64,000 nt of DNA, taken from positions 66,768,712-66,832,711 of the forward strand of contig NC_044989.1 in the NCBI RefSeq assembly GCF_008728515.1, written 5' to 3'. This document shows positions 23,990 through 35,067 of the stretch, one piece after another; the first letter of the stretch is position 1, and every line of letters starts with the position of its first letter. The notes below the pieces were generated by a model. That model did no database searches. It had not been told where the DNA came from and worked only from the letters and a program-made list of their open reading frames with translations. Origin of the DNA: Papio anubis. Lineage: Eukaryota > Chordata > Mammalia > Primates > Cercopithecidae. Both the position numbers and the translations under genes were made by a program.

Positions 23990-24330
23990 GTTAGGTGCTG
24001 TAACTAAATTTCAATGACTCAAAACAACATAATTTTGGTTTTTGCTCATGGAATAGTCCAGTAATAGTGTAACTAACTGATAGGTGGGCTCTGTGCCACA
24101 GCTGAAAGGTGCTGTGCCATCTCCCAAACAAGGTCCCTCAAGAGCTTTTCTGTATTCCATCATTTGGAAGGGAGAAGGAGATGGAGGAAAATGTATAGGT
24201 TTCTACTGGCCAGATCCATTCCTATCCTGTTGGCTAGAACTCAGTCAGAGGGCAAACTACAGGGGCGCCTGGGGAATGGAGTCCAGCTGTGTGCTCAGAA
24301 AAAGGAGAAAACACAGATTTTAATCAGCAG
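23990..24330. repeat. Unclassified old repeat-like segment
   Basis: The cadence ('ttaggtgctgtaactaaatt', 'gatccattcctatcctgttg', 'cagagggcaaactacagggg') resembles an ancient interspersed repeat, but I cannot assign a family. No gene seen. Confidence 0.3.
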
Positions 24331-24618
24331 CTAGCAGCCTCTACTGCAATCCTGTTACAATGACATTATCAGTTAGACATGGGAGACACCAGGGCCACTT
24401 GCACGTATGTTTGAACCAATGAACACCACTTAGTTGTTTTTCAAAATTCAAGAAAGATAAAGGGGAAAATGGAGGTAAAGAGGAGAAAGCTACACCTATG
24501 AGCTTAGTTTCAGCTATGAGATTGAGCATTTATAAAGGAAAAAGTCATAAAAAAATTATAAGGTCAACTGTTTTATCAACAGTAGAACACTCAAAATCAA
24601 ATAAAACTACAAACTGGC

Positions 24619-24826
24619 ATCTATTTTATATTATATTATATTATATTTTATTTTATTTTATTTCATTTTATTTTGAGACAGAGTCTCATTCCTTCACCCA
24701 GGCTGGAGTGAAGTGGCCTGATTCAGCTCACTGCAACCTCTGCCTCCTGGGTTCAAGCGATTCTCCTGCCTCAGCCTCCCAAGTAGCTGGGATTGCAGGC
24801 GTGCACTACCACATCCAGCTAATCTG
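24619..24826 (-). mobile_element. Alu fragment, antisense, one arm
   Basis: An AT-rich microsatellite-like tail (ATATT/ATTTT units, 24619-24674) is followed by 'gagacagagtctcattcctt' and continues to 'catccagctaatctg', where the match stops. Only the 3' (right) arm is present, a 5'-truncated insertion. The tail has evolved into a small variable repeat. Confidence 0.88.
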
Positions 24827-24964
24827 TTTTTGTTTTCATCAGCAGCTTGGTAAGAAAGGGGCTACAGTTTTTCTGTAAAGCAATATGGTAATATGTATAT
24901 AAAAATCTCTGAAAACTTCATAGCAATTGCACTTCCAGGACACATAAGCAGAGGGTCTTGGTGT

Positions 24965-25140
24965 CTCAGCACGTGAACTTTGGAGACTGCTACACCAAGT
25001 TTAAGTGTATGTACTTACCTGTCAGCCCTAAGTTTTTTCTATAAAATAACGGTAGTAAAAATATGTACCTCCCAGGTTAGGAGGTTAAATACGATAATGC
25101 ACAAAAAGCCTTTATTGACTATAATAGTTGGCACATAAGA
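24965..25140 (-). repeat. MIR remnant, antisense
   Basis: 'gtgaactttggagactgcta', 'ttttctataaaataacggta' and 'gtacctcccaggttaggagg' match the order of antisense MIR ('ggctctggagtcagact... gtaaaatggggataataata... tacctcatagggttgt'). Confidence 0.6.
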
Positions 25141-26157
25141 AAGACTCTCTAATACTATTGAGGAAATAATCATGTCTGTGTGCAGTTTGCACTCCAAGAA
25201 TACAGAGCAAAGATCTGTTATTAATTGCTACATTTTGGGGGACATTTCCCAGTGTCCTAAAATAGGAAATTGGCTAAATAAATAATAACATATCAACATG
25301 TATCCCTGAGAAGATATAGAAAATAATTTACTAACATGGAAAAATGTTGATTGTGTGTTAAGTTTTAAAAATGATTATGAAATGGCCCACTGAGGGTGAT
25401 CCGCATTTATAAGTATGTGTGAATTTGTAAATAAAACACAGACTAGAAGAATATACCCTAAAAATATTTGATAACAGATTTTCTTAAATGGGGGTGTGGA
25501 CAAGTGACAGTTACTCCTTTTTTTCTCCTTTTGTAGACCAGTGCTTTCCAGATTTTCACCAATAAACATATATTACTTTTAAAAAATCGAATTTTTAAAT
25601 TTCAAGACATACTTACATGTTAGTACGCTTTTTCTTCCCTTCTTATAAAAAGCCTTCAAATATACAGAAAATTAGAGAAAACAGTATAAGGACTACCCTT
25701 TTTTCATCACCTAGATTTACAATTTCTTTACATTTTGCCATTTGTTTCATCTTTTTTCTTGTAGCATTTTAAAATAAATTCTAATCATGAAATTTCGTAC
25801 CTATAAACTTCCACAGAATTTCTAAAAATAAGAGTACTTCCTTACTTAAGTGTAGCTAACAATATTTTATGTTATTAAGAAATAACTACTTGTAAGTATA
25901 AACTCTTCTATTCTTAGGTAAACATAATTTTTTAAATGATTCTATATTCAGAGGTATCATGAGGCAGGAGTCAGGAAACCTGGCTTTTGGACTAGGCTGT
26001 GTGTAGACGTGTTACACATCTATGAAGTCTGTGAGGTCCCCACTTCTCATTTGTAAAATGAAAGGATTGAGTTAAATGACACTTTCCAGTTTTAACAATC
26101 ATATTTTCTTTGGGGGCAAAGAAAGAAACAAGTAAATTTTCAAAATTAAAGAAAATT
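25141..26157. other. AT-rich DNA, no gene; MIR-like patch
   Basis: 25965-26100 ('gagtcaggaaacctggcttt', 'catttgtaaaatgaaaggat', 'cactttccagttttaacaat') looks like an antisense MIR-family remnant. The rest shows nothing recognisable. Confidence 0.4.
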
Positions 26158-26330
26158 TAGGGGGTGGAGGGTGGGAGGAGAGAGAGGAGCAGAAAAAAAA
26201 AATATTGGGTACTAGGCTTAGTACCTGGGTGACAAAATAATGTGTACAACAAACTCCCATGACACGAATTTACCTATGTAACAAACCTGAACATGTATCC
26301 CTGGACCTAAAATAAAAGTTAAGAAAAATA
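26158..26330 (+). mobile_element. L1 3' end, sense, strongly 5'-truncated
   Basis: Contains 'gtacctgggtgacaaaataa', 'caacaaactcccatgacacg' and 'cctatgtaacaaacctgaac', then 'cctaaaataaaagtta', the standard end of primate L1 3'UTRs. The G-rich tract at the start ('gggggtggagggtgggagga') is the L1 polypurine tract. A partial repeat of 'aaattttaggg'-like sequence on both sides may be the TSD. Confidence 0.88.
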
Positions 26331-26339
26331 TAATTTTTT

Positions 26340-27219
26340 AAAAAAAAATAAATTTTAGGGTGACAACACCACCAATGAACTAATAGGAGCTATTACATTA
26401 AGGAAAACTTTAAATTCGAGAATCTGAGAAAGGAGATATTAAAAGATTTTTCTAATTTGTCCAATAAATAAACACACGTGACCTTTCGTTTCACTAACGT
26501 AACTCTTGAACAACCATCTATCTCCCAGGGATGCGTTTCTGTATTTTAACTTTTCCCAGTCTTTGCCTAGCCCCTTGACTGTTTGATTCTTGTAATTATT
26601 TTGTCCTGTCACAGGGCAGTCTGGGTAGACCTTTGGCAAGAACCTATCCAGGGAGCCTTCTGACACCCGGTTTAATACAAAGCAGTGCTTGGCCAGGGCC
26701 CCATCCCTGCATTTACATCACAAAGCTGAGTGGTCTTCTGCACCACTTTTCTCAATAGCAGACGACCTTGGAAAATGTCAGATTCAGTTCCAGCTTGAGG
26801 CACCACTGTCTGGGAGCCTGGCTGTTATACACCCACTGGTAGGGCACTGATTCCAATTCTTCAGTTATCCTACACCCAAAATAGAACTAAGTCTCTCCCT
26901 GCAGGCAGTATGACAAAAATGTATTGTTTTAGACTTAATCCATATGTTTGATTCATTCTTTACCAAAATAAACCTGCAACACTAGCTTGAGTACTAGCAA
27001 GAATAAGCTTGCACTAGACACATGCTGTCTCTGTCCACATGAACGCTCTCCATCAGCTCAGATGAAATTTGCTTCCAGGCTCTCTAATTATGGAACAACC
27101 TTGGTAAGAGTCTGATAACCCGGATTCTCATTTCTTCTCTGCTATAAACTGCTATATGGGCAAGTTCCTGAACTTCCCAGGGTCTCAATTTGACAGTTTG
27201 TAAAATGGACGCCTATACC
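26340..27219. other. Single-copy DNA with MIR-like end
   Basis: No gene seen. 27080-27219 ('gataacccggattctcattt', 'gggcaagttcctgaacttcc', 'tttgtaaaatggacgcctat') is an antisense MIR remnant, in which the next Alu inserted. Confidence 0.5.
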
Positions 27220-27550
27220 TAATTATTTCTTTTTCTTTTTTCTTTTTTTTCCTTTTTTTTTTTTTGAGATGGAGTCTTGCTCTCTCACCCAGGCTGGAGT
27301 GAAATGGCATGATCTTGGCTCACTGCAACGTCTGCCTCCCAGGTTCAAGTTATCCTCTTGCCTCAGCCTCCCAAACAGCTGGGGTTACAGGCACCTGCCA
27401 CCATGCCTGGTTAATTTTTGTATTCTTTAGTAAAGACGTTTCACCATGTTGGTCAGGTTGGTCTCGAACTCCTGACCTCATATGATCCACCTGCCTTGGC
27501 CTCCCAAAGTGCTGGGATTACAGGCATGAATCACCAGGTTAATTATTTCT
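27220..27550 (-). mobile_element. Alu, full length, antisense, with TSD
   Basis: The element occupies 27231-27539. It starts with a long T/C-rich tail, has both arms, and ends at 'ggcatgaatcaccagg'. Flanked by 'taattatttct' at 27220-27230 and 27540-27550, an 11-base perfect TSD. Confidence 0.94.
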
Positions 27551-27552
27551 GG

Positions 27553-28708
27553 CTAATTATTTCATTTTTTTAAAAAAAGTACGTTCTATTTTAGATTGAG
27601 GGGGTACATGTGCACATTTGTTAAATGGACGTATTGTGTGATGTTGAAATTTGGGTTTCTAATGATCCCACTGCCCAAGTAGCAAACATAGTACCCAATA
27701 GGTACTATATTTTTTCAACCCTTGCCCTCATCTCTCCCTCCCCCTTTCAGGAATCTGCACCTATTGCTCTGATCTTTGTGTCTGCGTATTCCCAATATTT
27801 AGCTCCCACTTATTTATAAATGAGAACATGCAGTATTTGTTTTTTTGTTTCTGCATAAATTCGTTGAGGAAAACAGCCTCAAGCTGCATCCATGTTGCTG
27901 CAAAGGATATGATTTTTTTCTTTTTTTTTTTTGTCTGTATAGTATTCCATGGTGTATGTGTACCACTTTATCTAATTCGCCTTGTTGATTTCTTTGCTAC
28001 TGTGAATAGTGCCACATTAAACATATGAGTGCAGGTGTATTTTTGGCAGAATTATTCTTTTCTTTTGGGTTTATATCCAGTAATGGGATGAGTGGGTTGA
28101 ATGGTAATTCTATTTTTAGTTATTTGAGAAACCTCCAGACTGCTTTCTGTAGTGGCTGAACTAATTTGCATTCCCCCAGGGGTGTATAAGCATTTCCTTT
28201 TCTCCACAACGTTGCCAACATCTGTTTTTTTTCTTTTTTAACTTTTTATTAAGTAGCCTTTCTGACTGATGTGATATGGTATCTCATTGTGGTTTTGATT
28301 TGCATCTCCCTGATGATGAGTAATGTCAAGCATTTTTTCATGTTTGCTGGCCATTTGTATGTCTTCTTTTGAGAAGTATCTGTTCGTGTCATTTGCCCGC
28401 TTTTTAATGGGATAGCTTGTTTTGGATCTAATTATTATTATTATTATTTTTGAGACGGAGTCTCGCTCTGTCGCCCAGGCTGGAGTGCAGTGGCCGGATC
28501 TCAGCTCACTGCAAGTTCCACCTCCCGGGTTTACGCCATTCTCCTGCCTCAGCCTCCGGAGTAGCTGGGACTACAGGTGCCCGCCACCTTGCCTGGCTAG
28601 TTTTTTGTACTTTTTAGTAGAGACGGGGTTTCACCGTGTTAGCCAGGATGGTCTCGATCTGCTGACCTTGCGATCCGCCCGTCTCGGCCTCCCTGGATCT
28701 AATTATTT
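27553..28708 (-). mobile_element. L1, 5'-truncated, antisense, itself hit by AluY
   Basis: The L1 body is 27563-28428, reverse-complement L1 3'UTR and ORF2 end: 'ggtacatgtgcacatttgtt', 'atgagaacatgcagtatttg', 'gtattccatggtgtatgtgt', 'gtgatatggtatctcattgt'. It stops at 'gggatagcttgtttt'. The target 'ctaattattt' is at 27553-27562, and its partner now lies beyond a later Alu at 28699-28708. Diverged, of the L1PB/L1MA age class. Confidence 0.88.
28423..28707 (-). mobile_element. AluY of Old World monkey type, antisense, 5'-truncated, with TSD
   Basis: The element occupies 28437-28693. Flanked by a perfect 14-base TSD 'tggatctaattatt' (28423-28436, 28694-28707). Low divergence. On the + strand it shows 'ggccggatctcagctcactg', 'gggtttacgccattctcctg' and 'ggctagttttttgtactttt', variants typical of rhesus-type AluY subfamilies. 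It stops at 'gtctcggcctccc', so about 40 bases of the Alu 5' end are missing. Confidence 0.93.
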
Positions 28709-28949
28709 TTAAAATGCCTTTAAGACACACAGTATAGTGTTTCTAAGTGAATTTTTTTTCCTTTCCTGGGAAAAATGGTATTCCATATTCATTCATAAAT
28801 ATTTCATTTAAATATCCATTTTAAAAGAATATATGAAGAATATTCATTCACCAAATTTCCCACCCTAGAGGCAACTACTTGATGAGTTCCTTATATTTCC
28901 AAATATAGTCTATCAAATTATAATTCCATATATCCTGAAATCTTATCTC

Positions 28950-29150
28950 AAAATCTTTAATTTGATTTCTAAGAATTTATCCTACTGATAGACCTAAACT
29001 TGCTTGTGAATATACATAGTAAAGGCACTTGTTGCAGTGTGGTTAATAATAGCAATGAATGGAGTAATCTGACCCTTCATTAAGTGTATCGTGATGTGTT
29101 CATACTAAGGCCATTAAAAAGAAAGAGGTAGCTTTATAGCTACCCAATTT
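28950..29150 (+). mobile_element. Old L1M/HAL1-like remnant
   Basis: 'tctaagaatttatcctactg', 'gttgcagtgtggttaataat' and 'agcaatgaatggagtaatct' follow the sense pattern of old L1 3' regions ('ctaggaatttatcctaaggaa... tgtttataatagcaaaaa'). Confidence 0.5.
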
Positions 29151-29640
29151 ATACCTGACCCAGTTAGGAGTCTTTATGTTGTAAGTAACAGAAAATCCAT
29201 TACAAACTGATTTAAATATTGAAGGAGATGTATTGAGTTACATAAATGGGAAGTTCTCAAGGACTTCGTTTCTTGTCATCTCTCTGCTGTGCTGTCAAGG
29301 ATGATAGCTTCATCCCCAGACTGGTTCTCTCATGGTTGTAAGAGACTAATCAACTGTAATTAGGGCTACGTGTTTCTTGCTCCATTCCAATGGAGGAGAG
29401 AGTGATTCTTCCTCAGAATTCCAAGCAAAGACCCTGAAGACCACCTTGATTGTATAAGCCTAGATCCCATGCCAGGAAAATGGAAAGCATTGATTGGCTT
29501 TGGCCAGTTGGTCCAGGATGATGCGCTTCCTGGAAACTTTGCAGGGGAGCACAGACACGGAAATGAAAACCTGAGTATAGTAGGTCTTTGAAAAACGCTG
29601 TTTCCTTATAACTTGGATGAGAAAAAAATCAATTCCTCGG
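29151..29640. repeat. Unclassified old repeat-like segment
   Basis: 'gttgtaagtaacagaaaatc' then 'acaaactgatttaaatattg' resembles an ancient repeat with text like 'gttgcaagtaacagaaaccc... aaactggcttaa'. I cannot name the family. No gene seen; the open frames on the minus strand (29460-29959) are not recognisable proteins. Confidence 0.35.
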
Positions 29641-29870
29641 CCACTATCTGTGAGGAGTTCACGTGTTCTCCCCACATCTGCATTGGATTTCTCCCCTGGT
29701 ACTCCAGTTTCCTCCCACATCCCAAAGATGTGCAGCTTGATTCTGCGTGTCTGCATGGTTCCAGTGTGAGTGAGTGACAGTGTGTCTGTGAGTGTGCCCT
29801 GCGAAGGAATGGCCTCCTGGCCAGGGCTGGTTCCTGCCTTGCACCCAGGCTCTGGCTGTCCGTGACCTTG
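29640..29870. repeat. Ancient repeat-like segment with a 'tttcctcccacatcccaaag' box
   Basis: Carries 'ctccagtttcctcccacatc', 'ccaaagatgtgcagcttgat' and 'gtgtgccctgcgaaggaatg', then 'ctcctggccagggctggttc', in that order. The same order occurs in very old vertebrate repeats. I cannot assign the family from memory. Confidence 0.45.
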
Positions 29871-30554
29871 AGCTGAAGAAGAGGTTTCGAAAATGAACGA
29901 ATGTAAATGATTATAAAATAAACATTTGTAAAGTACACAATAATCATACAAATGCACACAATAAATGGTGTGGTCTCAAAGCACTCAGCAAACCTGCCAG
30001 GTTTGTGATTGGTTTTGAACTGTGTGGTAGCAGAACGTGCTCCTTAAAATTTTCACTTTGCAAGCATTTATTCCTTGATTCAACTCACCACCACCACAAT
30101 CGCCATCACTCACTGATTCACCAAAATCGAGTAATTATTACTTGTTTTTATTAATCATTTTTAAATATATGGCTAGCTCCCATTTATTTCAATGTTTAAC
30201 ATTAGAAGTGTTTGGGGTCTTTATTTAGAAGTTTGGTGATGTTTTTGTGACCAGAAATATGCTGTAGGAGCTAAACTCTTGTTTATATCAATCACCCTGT
30301 GGTAAAATTGGCTTTGCTATATGTTATTTTGCTTAAAGTTGCAGTTTCTAATAACCTATGAACCATGTTAAGTGAGCACGTACTGTATTTCAGGGAAGGA
30401 GAAGGAGAGAATGGACATCGGTAAGGCAACCATCAACTGTCCATCATAGCATGGGACTATGAAATTACTTCTAAGATACTTTCTTAAATGCAAAAGGCAA
30501 GATATAGGAGTCTGAGCAAAATATGCTACCATGCATGTACAAAAGCATACTTAT
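29871..30554. other. Single-copy DNA, no gene seen
   Basis: Mixed AT-rich sequence with no recognised repeat. Confidence 0.4.
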
Positions 30555-30949
30555 TGATATAGTTTGGATGATTGTTCCCTCCAAATTTCATGTGCAGATA
30601 TGATCCAGAATGTTGGCAGTGAGGCTTGGTGGGAGGTTTGAGTCATGGGAGTGAATTCCTCATGAATGGCTTGGTGCTTTACCTGCGGTAATGAGTGAGT
30701 TCTGGCTCTTTAGTTCATGTGACATCTGGTTGTTTTTAAAAAACATGTCTGGCACCTTCCGCCTCCCCATTGTTCCCTCTCTCTTCCCCTTCTGCTGTGA
30801 GTGGAAGCTTCCTGAGGCTTCACCGGAAGCAGATGCTGGCACCATGTTTCTTGTACAGCCTGCAGAACCATGAGACAAATAAACCTCCTTTCTTTGTAAA
30901 CTACCAAGCTTCAAGAATTCTTTTATAGCAGCACAAATGGACTAACACA
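30555..30949 (+). mobile_element. MaLR solitary LTR, MST type, sense
   Basis: Begins 'tgatatagtttggatgattg' and ends 'agcagcacaaatggactaacaca', 395 bp, TG...CA. The body includes 'gaggcttggtgggaggtttg', 'ggcaccttccgcctccccat' and 'cagaaccatgagacaaataa'. Flanks 'cttat' (30550-30554) and 'cttac' (30950-30954) are a plausible 5-base TSD. Open frames inside it are chance. Confidence 0.9.
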
Positions 30950-31069
30950 CTTACATATGTGTAAAGTGTTTCTAACGATAATTCTAACCGCACACACATT
31001 CATTCTTATGCATATACATGAAAGTACCCATGGGGAGAAAAATAATGTAATTTTAAAAACCAAAGTTCT

Positions 31070-31368
31070 GGCTGGGCACAGTGGCTCCTGCCTGTAATCC
31101 CAGCATTTTGGAAGGCCAAGGCAGGAGGATCACTTGAGTCCAGGAGTTTGAGATAAGCTAGGGAAACATAGTAGACTCATCTCTTAACAAATTTTAAAAT
31201 TAGCTGGGTATGGCGGCCGTGTGCCTGTAGTCCCAGCTACCAGAAAGGCTGTGGTGGCAAGATGGCTTGAGCCTAGGAGTCTGAGGTTACAGTGAGCCCT
31301 GATCACACCATTACACTCCAACCTGCGTGACAGAGGGAGCTCCTGTCTCAAATAAAAGACAAAAAAAA
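31070..31368 (+). mobile_element. AluJ-like, sense, full length, old
   Basis: Starts 'ggctgggcacagtggctcct', with left and right arms and an A-rich end ('aaataaaagacaaaaaaaat'). Strong divergence and J-type variants ('gaggatcacttgagtccagg') indicate an old copy. Confidence 0.92.
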
Positions 31369-32227
31369 TTTTATAAGATTCTATCATGTGGTTGAATATT
31401 TTCAGATAGTCACTTGGAACGGAGGGTGCTAAAATAGCATTGTCAATGCATCAGCAGCCCCTCCACTGATTTTGTCTTTCCACTCTGAATGACACTGTTC
31501 TTCAGAATTCTCAGGAAATGAAGAGTATTCAGTAGAAGAAAACAAACTAACTCATCATGCAAATGATATGGTAATAAATAATATATATGTATTTCCACAA
31601 ATCAATATACAAACATCACTCCTCCTGAAAGAGTTTTTAAACAATACCCACGAGCTAATCGCTGGGAACTCCACAGGTCACATGAATCCGGAGATATTTC
31701 TTTTCAAACTGAGTTTCAGAAATACTCAGAACTTCTCAATCAGTTGCTCACTCCAAACTGCAAGGAATCCTGACAAGTTCTGATAGTTTCCCAAATGCTT
31801 GCTACTTAGTGGGAGTTATATATCCATGAATTGGTATAAAAATGAGTTTTAGTAAACTGAAGAAGAATTGGAAAAACATCTGCTTTGTAGAGGTACCCCC
31901 TTCCTGGGGAAAAATTAGAGGACTTTACATAGTCAGCCTACAGAGCTAAAGAGCAAGAAGCCAGTAATGATTTCAAAAACCCACTGCAAAATGCCAGTAC
32001 TATTTTTGCAAAAATAAAATTGAAATATAGATATATGTGTGCCTGTGTGTATACAGTGCTAGATGCAAAAACTAATTTTTACAATAGATTATAGGATATC
32101 AAATGTTTTCATAAGTGGAAATAGATCAACAAAGAGAACTGGAGCTGAAAAATGTGGAGTGGTCAAAACATATGATTTTCTTTGACATGTAAGAGGGAAG
32201 ACTTTGTTTGGAAATATTGTCACTAAG
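31369..32227. other. Single-copy DNA, no gene seen
   Basis: AT-rich, no recognised repeats. Confidence 0.4.
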
Positions 32228-32305
32228 TATTCATTCATTCATTCAACAAGATTCTAATTTAATGTCTGTTATGTGCAAGGTACAGTGCTGAGAATTCTGA
32301 TGAAG
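32228..32305 (-). repeat. L2 3' end remnant, antisense
   Basis: 'ttcattcattcattcaacaa' followed by 'gtctgttatgtgcaaggtac' and 'agtgctgagaattctgatga' is the reverse complement of the L2 3' end. Confidence 0.7.
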
Positions 32306-32499
32306 CAGATACATTAACCACATGGATACCAAAAGAAAAAAGAACATATTTGGAAAGTGGGTTATTATTCAATGTGGTCCTGACAAGAAGGAAAGTTATA
32401 AACATTCATGAACGCCAATCACTTATTAGAGGAGAAATATTACAGTGGGGTAACTATTGCTCATTTAGTATTTTTCACTGGGAAAAATATGTGGATGGG

Positions 32500-32705
32500 G
32501 TAAAATGGTATAGTGATAAAACATATGAGCTCTGGGTCAAAGGGCTAGCAATGTCTAGAGTGCTATTGACCAGCTGCATTAACTGATCATTCCTTAACCT
32601 CTTTGTTCCTTGGTCTATCTAAAATAATGGAAGTAGAGTTCTTAGCATGGCTCCTAACATTTAATTAGTGCTTTCCACAAGTTAGCTATTATTATTATTA
32701 GAGTT
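32500..32705 (-). repeat. MIR, antisense, nearly full
   Basis: 'aaatggtatagtgataaaac', 'atgagctctgggtcaaaggg', 'ttaacctctttgttccttgg' and 'gttagctattattattatta' follow antisense MIR in order: variable lead, 'gagctctggagtcag', 'ttaacctctctgtgcctca', and the (att)n end. Confidence 0.75.
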
Positions 32706-34742
32706 TAGCTGAGCCTCTGTTTACTGTGTTTAGCATTATCTGTTTCTCTTCTTTATTTTATTATGCATAGAACAGGATAGACTATTAACAGGCTTACCAA
32801 TAATGATTTTTTTAAGGAGATAGGAAGAAGAAAGATTACAGAGAAATTACCTATTTACGTTAAAGTTGTATTTGCATGTATTTATTCACTAGCAGCCCAG
32901 CAATTTTACCTTTTGAATATTGCTCTGGCCTCTTAATGTTGACTCTGTGGCATTTTAATGAGCTGTTTATTTGGCAAAATGGTTACTTATAACTTAACTA
33001 CTCATTTGGTTGGCTCCTACTTTAATTTTGATGCTAACATGTTGGATAATTTCAATCTACTGTTTCTCTGATCTTCATGCACAACCCAAACACAGGTATA
33101 AGAGCATTCGTTTCAAAGTACAGCAACGTTCTTTTGGTGGTCTTGTTTTGTACGGGCAATGGGATGGGGAGAATGTATTCAGAAGCAACTAAATGTAAAT
33201 GAGCAGTAAGTCAAAGTATTTCTTTTCTGGAAAACTGATTTAAAAATCTTTCTTTGCATTATCTTGCCTTTATGAAACTTGTAATAAAAATATCCTAGAA
33301 TATCCCAAAACAACTCTTTGTAATGAGGTACAATTCAGCTTGAAAGCTAAAGGATGCAAGATCGTTCTGATGAGATGTCACGTCTAAGGCACTGATCTCC
33401 GAGAGGGATGATACGGAATCTCCAGAGTAAGTCATCAGTCCTAACAACTGAAGAGCCGAGAAGAGAACCAGGAAGAAACTGTTACACGCAGGAAATGCAG
33501 TTATTTATGACTCATTCCTGCTGCCCTGTGAGTGACTGATGTTAAATTTCCTCTAAAAGTGCCTTGAATTAGGAAGACAACTTTTCTCTGTCAGCCTGAG
33601 ACTATATATTTTTAAAATGGGAGGTGACTCATGACCATTTTTAACACTGATTAAGTCCCCAGTGTGATGTGCACATATAGAAGAGTATGACTTTGAGCTT
33701 CCTGAAATGTATCTTCTGAGAAAATAGTGGGAAATGCTGTACAAAAAAGGAGGGCAGGGATTGAGAGGGAATGAGAAACCACCCCAGGCCCCCAACACAC
33801 AAGCAAACTATTCACAATATATTCATTCCTTAATACTGCCATTTTTTTCTGCTATCTTTGCCTTTTAGCTTGCGGGGTATATCTCCCAACACACACGCAC
33901 ACACACACACACTCACACACACACCTCCCATGAGAGAGACAGAGAGAGAAACAGCTAGATCATCTGGATCCATTTAGGGGCTGAATTTCCTAAGTGCCAG
34001 TGAGATAAACAGACCCTATAATATAGTTGTCACCTGAACAAACCAATGTTTGATCAATGTTCCATTTGCCTGGTGGAGTGTGAACCTTGCCTGAGTGCTG
34101 AAATGACAAATATTAGTAAATTATTATCATCAGCCATCATCAGACAGTTGGTTCATTGTCCTGCGTGGAGTGAATTATGAATTAGGAATCCATATATAGC
34201 TATAAACGGTACCACAGCATGACCAGATCATTGAACAATTGATTCAGCTGCTCCATGCTTTCTGAACAGATCAAATCCCTCATCCGGAACCCTTGAATGC
34301 ACAGTGGCATCTCTCCTCCAGAAGCTCTTAGCACTAATGCCGGTACCAGTAGTCTTCAATCATTTTTAACGATTAGAATCAGTTTAAAAGTAAACATGCA
34401 CCATCAACAGATATATAGTTGTTAATTTATAAATTAAAAATTGCACATTATAAAAGACACTGAACAGGAATTAGAAAAGAGTGAGCTAAGATGAAATAAA
34501 TGTTTAAGGTATTTTTATTTTATTCATAAACAATGCAAAAAACCTTTTGCTCTCACCTAAAATGTTAATGTGTATACTTTCTTCCTGGATATTTCTTATC
34601 AACATTTAAGATCTTGGTTTTATTTGAAAATACTTGGTTTTATTGTCTGTTAAAAACTTAAAAAGTTGCTTTACAAAGATGTGTCAGTCTGAATGGGAGA
34701 GGCATATCGTATCGTTGGTTACACTTACCAAAGAATTACGTT
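32706..34742. other. Single-copy DNA with a CA microsatellite
   Basis: No gene recognised. A CA repeat with interruptions lies at about 33888-33924, followed by a GA-rich bit. The rest is AT-rich, without nameable elements. Confidence 0.45.
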
Positions 34743-35067
34743 GGCCGGGCGTGGAGGTTCACGCCTGTAAACCCAGCACTTTGGGAGGCTGAGCGGGGTG
34801 GATCATGAAGTCAGGAGATCGAGACTATGCTGGCTAACATGGTGAAACCCCGTCTCTACTAAAAATACAAAAAAAAAAAAAAAAAATTTAGCCAGGCATG
34901 GTGGCAGGCGCTTGTAGTCCTAGCAACTCCGGGAGGCTGAGGCAGGAGAACCGCATGAACTTGGGAGGCAGAGATTGCAGTGAGCCGAGATTGTGCCACC
35001 GCACTCCAGCCTGGGTGCCTGGGTGACAGAATGAGACTCTGTTTAAAAAAAAAAAAAAAAAAAAAAA
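34743..35067 (+). mobile_element. AluY-like, sense, full length
   Basis: Starts 'ggccgggcgtggaggttcac'. The middle A-rich linker is expanded (34870-34886), and a small in-place duplication reads 'gcctgggtgcctgggtgaca'. Ends with a 24-bp A-tail to 35067. 'gagatcgagactatgctggc' marks the Y type. Confidence 0.94.

Noticed and set aside
29460..29959. 165-codon minus-strand open frame
   Set aside because: No recognisable domain; it overlaps old repeat-like sequence and other open frames in the same strand. Likely chance.
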